A stretch of DNA of 48,271 bases. Origin: Chara braunii. Lineage: Eukaryota; Streptophyta; Charophyceae; Charales; Characeae. Position 1 is the first letter of the stretch. Every line of letters starts with the position of its first letter. The stretch lies in NCBI GenBank assembly GCA_003427395.1, contig BFEA01000065.1, forward strand, positions 1 through 48,271. Reading direction: 5' to 3'. The notes under the pieces were generated by a model. The model was not told where the DNA came from and ran no database searches. It saw nothing but the letters and a program-made list of their open reading frames with translations. The translations under genes were made by a program, and so were the position numbers. Below, piece by piece: positions 42,342-48,271 of this stretch.

Positions 42342-44349
42342 ACTCTTCTCGAGCCCAAGGAGTGCATCCGACAGAACGTGTTTCTCAGAGGCGTAGATCA
42401 ACCCGACGATGAAGAGCCCGAGGTGATGGGTGGTCCGATCATCGCCGAGCCGGATAGAGCTATGTCGATTGTACAGATGAAGAACATGACAGAGTCTCCC
42501 AGTTTTCGGGGAGAGATGGACGATCGGCGCTCACCTACCTACGAGCGGAGAGACGCTAGAGGGGATCGACGCAGAGGTGACAGGAGAGATCAGTGCGTCA
42601 GGGAGAAGTTTTTGAGGGATGAAGATGACCCTCCGGAGAGGAGCACGCTGCCTCAACGGGTCTACGATCCACAGACGGTAGAATCGTATACTCCCCCTTA
42701 CGAAAGGAGAGATCGATTCATCATCTCTCACCAACCGACAGAGTTGGATACAAGGCCACCCATCTTTAGGGGTTACGGTATTACCAAGTACCTCGAGAAG
42801 TGGGAGTTACACACGTACCGCAGTCAGTGGTCCGAGGATGAGATTATAGATAATTTTCTGTTTAACTCGGACCTGAGTCTGAGCTTGGTGATCAAAGAAG
42901 CTCGACCGAAGGACAGAAAGTGGATTACCTATAAAACTAGTCTTTACGAACTCTTCAAGCTAGAGGATTTCCGCTACTTGATCAGAAGTCTGGAGTCGAT
43001 GACACAGGGTGAGGACGAGAGCGTACAGACATTCGGGATGCAGTTCCAAAAGATATCTGATGCACTTATCGCAAAGGGGAAATTGTCGGACGTCGACGGA
43101 TGCACGATTTTCATTTGTCGACTGCCCAGAGGGAAACAGAAGGGGATGCTTAGGGAATTCCCTCATGACAAGATAAATTTTACGACGGTTCTCAAGTTGG
43201 TTATGAAAGCCGAAACAAATGACTATAAGGATTTAGTTTGGAGAGGGATGCGACAACGAGACTTCTCTTTCTACCGAGAGTACGATACAGAGAGGTGTCG
43301 TGACTTCAATGATGAGCCTTGGGCGGATTGACGATATTTGCTAGATGGAGTCCGGCTGCACCGACCTACAGAGATTGTGATAGATGAGATGAGGGAGATG
43401 AAGGAGATGATCAAGGTCTTGGCTCGATAAGTTGTGAGGATAGAGGCGAAAACGGAGACTGTTGGTTATCAGACAAGGAACGGTTCGTCGAACTTGCTGA
43501 GGTGCGATCGAGTTAGGACTGGTTCAACATACTCGCTAAGGTGGGATAATCGATACCCAGGACTGTGGAGAGACGCGGACGATAAAAACCCTCAGACATT
43601 AGCCGATTATCGAGCGAGGGAGCAACCATATCATATACGTCGCGACGATTCCCCTAGGTACAAGGACGAAGATCGTGATCGACCGGTTGACTACCCTAGA
43701 GACTATACGAGAGGTAGGGACAACAGGTATCGACGACACGGTCGGGTGGAGACCTACCCTCACAACCCGAGATTTGATCGAGGTCCCGAAGACCTCCAAC
43801 ATGCAGAGGGGTATCCTAAAAGTTTAGATAGGTATGACCATGTGACAGTGAAAGACCACGCAACAATTCCAACGAGTGGTACGAGAGGAGAGATGTTTAT
43901 CGGGACCATCGTGATCATGCAAGAGAACAACGTGAGCCTGACCTGCGTCCCCAGGATGCTTGGGCATCAGGCGGACACGGAGGATATAGATGGACAGAGA
44001 ATGAACCTTCTTCTACTCGTAACACTTGCGTCTATTGCTTTTGGATGATCATATCGGAAAAAATTGCTCCGATCTTCAGAAGGCAATAGACTATGGCGTA
44101 GTGGGACTTGAGGACCGACAGTACGTCAAGAGAACTGACAATCTATGGGGTACATCCGTATATCCTTCAAAGGAAGAGGACTTGGCGGTCAAACGAGAGC
44201 CGTTGAATGAGGTGAAGGCGACAGTAAAGAGTGGGAGTGTCGGGATATTCTTACCGTCAGGAGACAAGACGCCGATAGTGCCAATCCACGTCACCTCTAT
44301 CGAACCACTGCGGTTTTTTTCGTCAAAAAAGGAGTTGAACCAGATATAG
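42342..44349 (+). pseudogene. gag: Decayed Ty3/gypsy-type gag with split zinc knuckle
   Basis: An Arg/Asp/Glu-rich N terminus precedes a clear gag capsid domain (about 42750-43230: PPIFRGYGITKYLEKWELHT; FKLEDFRYLIRSLESMTQGE; FGMQFQKISDALIAKGKL). The frame continues through in-frame stops at 43329-43331 (TGA) and 43428-43430 (TAA) into a second Arg/Tyr/Asp-rich basic stretch. A CCHC knuckle follows at about 44030-44070, but a one-base frameshift near 44040 puts its first two cysteines (CVYC) in one frame and its His and last Cys (DDHIGKNC) in the next. The part after the knuckle (44071-44349) stays open. The start is uncertain: no good ATG begins the frame. No pol follows; repeat copy B starts at 44941. 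Confidence 0.85.
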
Positions 44350-44940
44350 TTATCATAGATCGAGAGGGAGAGGAAGAACAACAAAGGATACTATCACCAC
44401 GAAAATGAGGCCCGGAGGGGGTTACTGATACAACAGCGCCCGTGAGGCTAGCGCTTAGTCAGTGTATGTGATATTTCATACGGGAAGCGTCCAAGCGAAC
44501 GCGAGATGAATCCACGATTCTTATCGATGTCGAACGAGGGAAACCGGTACCTCTGACCGATGAGATTTTCGTTGATTCTAGGTCGTTAGCATACAAACCT
44601 TGTACCAACGTCGTTTCAGTCGCACATCAGTCACGACTTTGAGCGATGAAGCGGACTGCACCGCCCCCGTTTCCTTTGATGCCTGAGAGAACGTGTCTCA
44701 AGACGTATTTTACATTCCTGAGAGTAGTATCATGGAGACTTTGGTTAACGATGGGATGGTTCCTTAGAGGGAGGTGGATAATGTTGCAGACTGTCGAGCT
44801 CTGTAGTCCTGGAGGACGTCCTTCTTCGATCAGCGATGACACTTTTGTGAGAAGAGAAGCACCCTTCAAGTCAGTGGCATGCTCTTTGGACAAATAGGTG
44901 AGGCCTCGACGGGGGCGTCGAGAAGAGGTCCGGGCTTATT
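44350..44940 (+). pseudogene. Possible gag tail, heavily decayed
   Basis: Short protein-like stretches in shifting frames (for example near 44500-44600 and 44690-44760) suggest the gag coding region once extended further, but there is no motif I can name. A perfect 7-bp hairpin (CTCGACG/CGTCGAG, 44905-44911/44916-44922) precedes the repeat boundary. Confidence 0.35.
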
Positions 44941-45933
44941 TGTCGGGCGGCCGCAAACCAATCGGCCACCCGAAATTAAGAGGATTGGGCCTTGGGTTAA
45001 GTGTCTAGGGAGGAATCAACCGGCCTTTTCATCAGAACTGCCGGGAAAAATTAAGGGTCGGAAAGGGATCCCTAACTGACCCTTGAAATCAACATGATGA
45101 ACACCCGCGCCTGCCGCGCCTGACGTCTACCGTTTTCGTTCGTTCTAAGGTTGTTCCTGATGGGGCCGGCCACGAACCCGGAATATGGCGCGAGGCCTCG
45201 ACGCCCTTCTTTTACGCTAGGCAATCGGCGAAGAAATGAACCCTCGATTTTCGTTAATGCTAATAACCAAACTAAAATTAAAAAAAAAAGAATTAAAAAT
45301 AATAAAAATTGGTAAAATAAAGGGATATTTGCTTTTATTTGAATTTCGCCGGAATTTATCCTTGATAAAATTATTCACATCTTTCATTAATCCACATAAC
45401 AAAATTAATAATGCACGAAAGAAATAAAAATAATAAAAGGGGAAAAAAAAATGATTATTTATTTTTTTATAATTTTTTGACGGGATTTATTCTTGATGGA
45501 ATTTTGCCAGAAATAATTAATTTACCTTCTATCCATCGACCCTCACGGGTCCCCTTGATTTTCCCCGACCACCTGATTAGTACCCTGGCGCTGATCGGGT
45601 GTTATTGAGTGAGCGGGTCCAATTTTGAGTCGCGGCAGCATGATTGGTATGGTGCGGCAATTGGTTCTGCTTTGGTATCGGCATGGGTCATCTCCGACAT
45701 GGTACTATATTATGTGACCACGGTTATTGGTTTAGCGTTGGCATAGTACTGTCATTAGGACATCATCGGTACGGGCTACTTCAGTTCGCTGTTGAGACGA
45801 CCGGAATGACCACTACTTCGGATTGGCACCGTATTGCAGACTGATACTTATTTTAAGGTTCGGAACTGGTACGGTTCACTGCAGTTCATAGTCATTACTT
45901 TCGGATGGGACGCTGATTCCCAATGGAGACGGT
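44941..45933 (+). repeat. LTR-like repeat, copy B
   Basis: See copy A at 35741-36759. It has the same start and the same last shared bases, GGAGACGGT, and lacks about 29 bases near the left end. Together the two copies bracket 8.2 kb that contains the plus-strand gag remnant, as LTRs of one element would, though no primer site, polypurine tract or target duplication could be confirmed. Confidence 0.8.
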
Positions 45934-47161
45934 GTGGGGAAACCCGGGGAGGGGTCACCTACTGTTCGCTGAAGCCAAGGGCAACAACGCCTGTCACTCG
46001 CTGCACCCGCTTCCGAGGTTCTCAGCGACCAATGGCATATTGAGGTTTGCATTGCCTATCGAGCCCCCTCTTTAGAGCCTGCGTCTGAACTCACTCTACA
46101 ATATTTGAAATAAATCAAATTAAAAAAATAAAAAATAAAAAATAAAGTCTGATTGGTGACTGCTGCACCGCTATGCTGCCATTGCAGGGACATTGCGTTG
46201 TTTCATATCCTCTGGACATTCTGATTTCCCATTTGGCAGCAATAGTCTAATTTGTTCATGAGCAGCGGGTGCAATCATTGTGCAACAGTGTCTGACCAGC
46301 CAATGAGTCTGTCGATGTTGCGTCCACCAGCTTGCACGAGTCCTTGTTGGTATTATAGATTGTGCACAGGGTTAGCTTGGGATTTGCTCGAGACTGTTAC
46401 TCAGGGCTCACTATAGATGAATGTCTTTAGTGCTTAGAGCCTGACTGAGATTTATCCCATCTTACGTCAAGGACACATTCTGATTCCCCGACATGTTTGT
46501 ACAACCCGTTTTGGAGCTCATAAACTCCCGCACATCATACTCACATTTTGCCTGATAGCTGCAGTCACCACGCTGGTGCTGTGGTCTCACGGCATGTTGT
46601 CACTGTATTACTGTTGTTATCACACATCATCTTCTCAATATGTTAATTCGCAACATCTTAGCATGACACAACTAGTAACCAGTGTTGATAGTACAGGCAT
46701 AATGCTCAACAATGTATGATGGATAATGGTGGCAGTTTTGGCAATTCAAAAGAATTTTATGGCAGCTACAGATGACAATCATTAGTAGGTAGCACCCCTA
46801 GGCTCTCTCGTTGTAGTGAAGCTCACCGTTCTGTCATTGAGAGTTAGTCCCTTTTCACTTAACCAGTACTATCCCCCTATCAAATCGAAAAATAACTCCC
46901 CCAGCTCGCGACAAGAGTTGTTCCTCAAAGGTGAGGACAAAGCTCAAGGAAAAACGGTAGGGATTTCAACATAAAACTCGGCAGGGGCAGTTTTGGAATT
47001 TTGCGACGCCTTGATGGCAGTCGTGGAATTCGTGTTAGCACATCCAAGTATTTGTACTAAATCACTGTAGTAATTAAAGGATGATAATGACTGACTGATC
47101 TGGCCAATCACTTTGGTCTTTATCCTCAGATTCCTCGCCTCTCTCTCTCTTCCTCTCTGCG

Positions 47162-47164
<3 letters not shown>
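45934..47164. other. Non-coding region
   Basis: Unlike its surroundings this DNA has moderate base composition and no obvious repeats, apart from an A/T-rich tract at about 46108-46146. It could be unique host sequence upstream of something outside the window. No gene is supported. Confidence 0.4.

Positions 47165-47234
<70 letters not shown>
47165..47234. repeat. (CT)n microsatellite
   Basis: About 70 bases of pure CT repeat, followed by CACA-rich sequence to about 47310. Such runs are common in plant 5' untranslated regions, but no gene is demonstrable here. Confidence 0.98.
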
Positions 47235-47238
<4 letters not shown>

Positions 47239-47699
47239 GAGCACACACAAGCAGTCTCTTTTTCACTGCCCAGCTCTCTTGAATCTCTCACACACACACA
47301 CGCACACCAACCTACTCCCTGCTTCCACCCTCTCTCACACTCGTGTCCAGTTTCTTTCACACGTACACACCAAAACCCTCAGCGGACAACTTGCATTCAT
47401 TTTTCCTCGTGCGCAGTGAGATGATTTTCCCTTGCCTCACTGTCATTCTCACTCATTCCTTCACTTGCCTGCAGTGCTTCAGTTGTTCATACTTGAGTAG
47501 TTATCTGCAAGTGTTCAAGTTATATACAGGGATTGGATTGAAGCACGTGTTCTCACAACCACTTCCCACAATTGGCAGGTAAAAAACATGCATTCAAAGC
47601 TTCATGAATCTGGTCATCAGACTCAAAGAGGTACATTGGGTAATTAATTTCGATTTCTCAGATCACGCAAGACCTCAAGGGCACAACAGATTCAAGCAC
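47235..47699. other. Non-coding region
   Basis: Short CA runs (47290-47305). TTGGCAGGTAAAAA at 47572-47585 looks like a splice donor, but with no exon evidence this is not usable. Nothing else is seen. Confidence 0.35.
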
Positions 47700-48030
47700 T
47701 GGCTCGTTATTGGTTGATCTCTTCACCAGTGGTAACGATCGGTGTCATCGTCAGCAGTAATAGTCAGTCCCATTGCCTGCAGTAGTGTCTGATGTAACGA
47801 TTATATCTTTGCCAGCATTAATGGATGCTCCCGTCGCTAACGGTAATATTGATTTCTCCATGCCCGGTAATGGCCGATTTCATAACCAGTGGTGTTCGCT
47901 ACCTTCCCTGCCTGCCGCATTTTCTGTCTCATAACAAGCGATAATGACTGTTCATTCCGCCAGTTGCATTAACGAATCTCATCATCAGCGAATTAGTTGG
48001 TCTCATGGCCAGTGGAGAGATGGTTAACGG
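47700..48030. repeat. Degenerate ~25-bp minisatellite, about 12 units
   Basis: Units of 23-26 bases with consensus near CCAGTGGTAATGATTGGTCTCAT recur, for example starting near 47726, 47813, 47890, 47963 and 48010. Divergence is strong, so exact unit borders are uncertain. Confidence 0.65.
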
Positions 48031-48039
48031 GTGCATATA

Positions 48040-48271
48040 TTTTCAGGTCTCCTTTCAAGCAGTTCGGCCACTTTAGGTTACTACACTTTCGGATTCTGTG
48101 TGGATCTATACATGGGGTCGTCTGAAACCGCCTTCAGGCAGTTCAACCACTTCAGGTTGATCCATTGCAAATGGTGGGATGGGGGTACCTGAAACCCCTT
48201 TCAGAAGCTTCAGCCACTTCAGCGGTTTCAGGTCCCCATCTGAAATTCCTGAAATGACCTGAAGTGGCTGA
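48040..48271. repeat. CACTTCAGG-type repeat at the window edge
   Basis: CCACTTCAG or a variant with TTCAGG occurs repeatedly (about 48067, 48138, 48212) with inverted copies near 48260. It resembles the CACTTCAGGATGCAG units at 22960-23290 and continues beyond the window. Confidence 0.6.

Noticed and set aside
47572-47590. Splice donor of a host gene
   Set aside because: A single GGTAAA-type match without coding exon, acceptor or partner is not evidence.

Overview
The window looks like repeat-dominated nuclear DNA of a streptophyte green plant. A Chara-like charophyte alga would fit the style of the gag and pol proteins, but that is an impression from memory and not shown by the sequence. 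Supporting signs are Ty3/gypsy LTR retrotransposons (one primed by a perfect tRNA-Asp primer-binding site, one with a chromodomain integrase), a U6 snRNA fragment, poly(A)/poly(T) tracts, long (CT)n and (GA)n runs, and C-to-T-type decay of coding frames. I see no convincing host protein gene, rRNA, intact tRNA or CRISPR array.

Layout. 41-882: a segment repeated in the same orientation at 19708-20549 with no net length change. 2795-5134 (minus): a decayed gag reading frame with five stops and no frameshift. 5393-12455 (minus): a decayed Ty3/gypsy element reading, from the right, LTR portion, tRNA-Asp primer-binding site, leader, gag capsid, CCHC protein, protease, reverse transcriptase/RNase H and integrase. 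A sequencing-library artefact (Nextera junction adapter plus a 142-base duplication) sits inside its gag. 14076-15290: an array of 16 short hairpins sharing the core AACCTA but with different self-complementary arms. 15300-19700: non-coding DNA. 20550-24720: motif clusters and satellite-like arrays. 22757-26256 and 31690-33474: two LTR copies of the family seen at 12053, in inverted orientation; the left one is split by 1.86 kb of satellite. 27430-30550: a stretch packed with consecutive unrelated perfect hairpins, also holding a U6 fragment and tRNA-like sequence. 30903-31334: eight 54-base repeats. 34629-35740 (minus): a chromovirus integrase fragment cut off by a 1-kb LTR-like repeat (35741-36759) that recurs at 44941-45933. 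Between those two copies lie minisatellites, degenerate repeats and a plus-strand gag remnant (42342-44349). The right end is non-coding with a (CT)n run and a degenerate 25-base minisatellite.

How it fits together. The coding remnants are parts of retrotransposons at different stages of decay, partly nested in one another; none is intact. The gypsy element has lost the first catalytic aspartate of its reverse transcriptase. The least ordinary signals are structural: the 16-unit hairpin array, the hairpin chain at 30.1-30.4 kb, and a hairpin in three related LTRs whose loop is conserved while its stems change in a compensating way. Two assembly problems (10822-11001 and 38507) should be corrected before the window is used.
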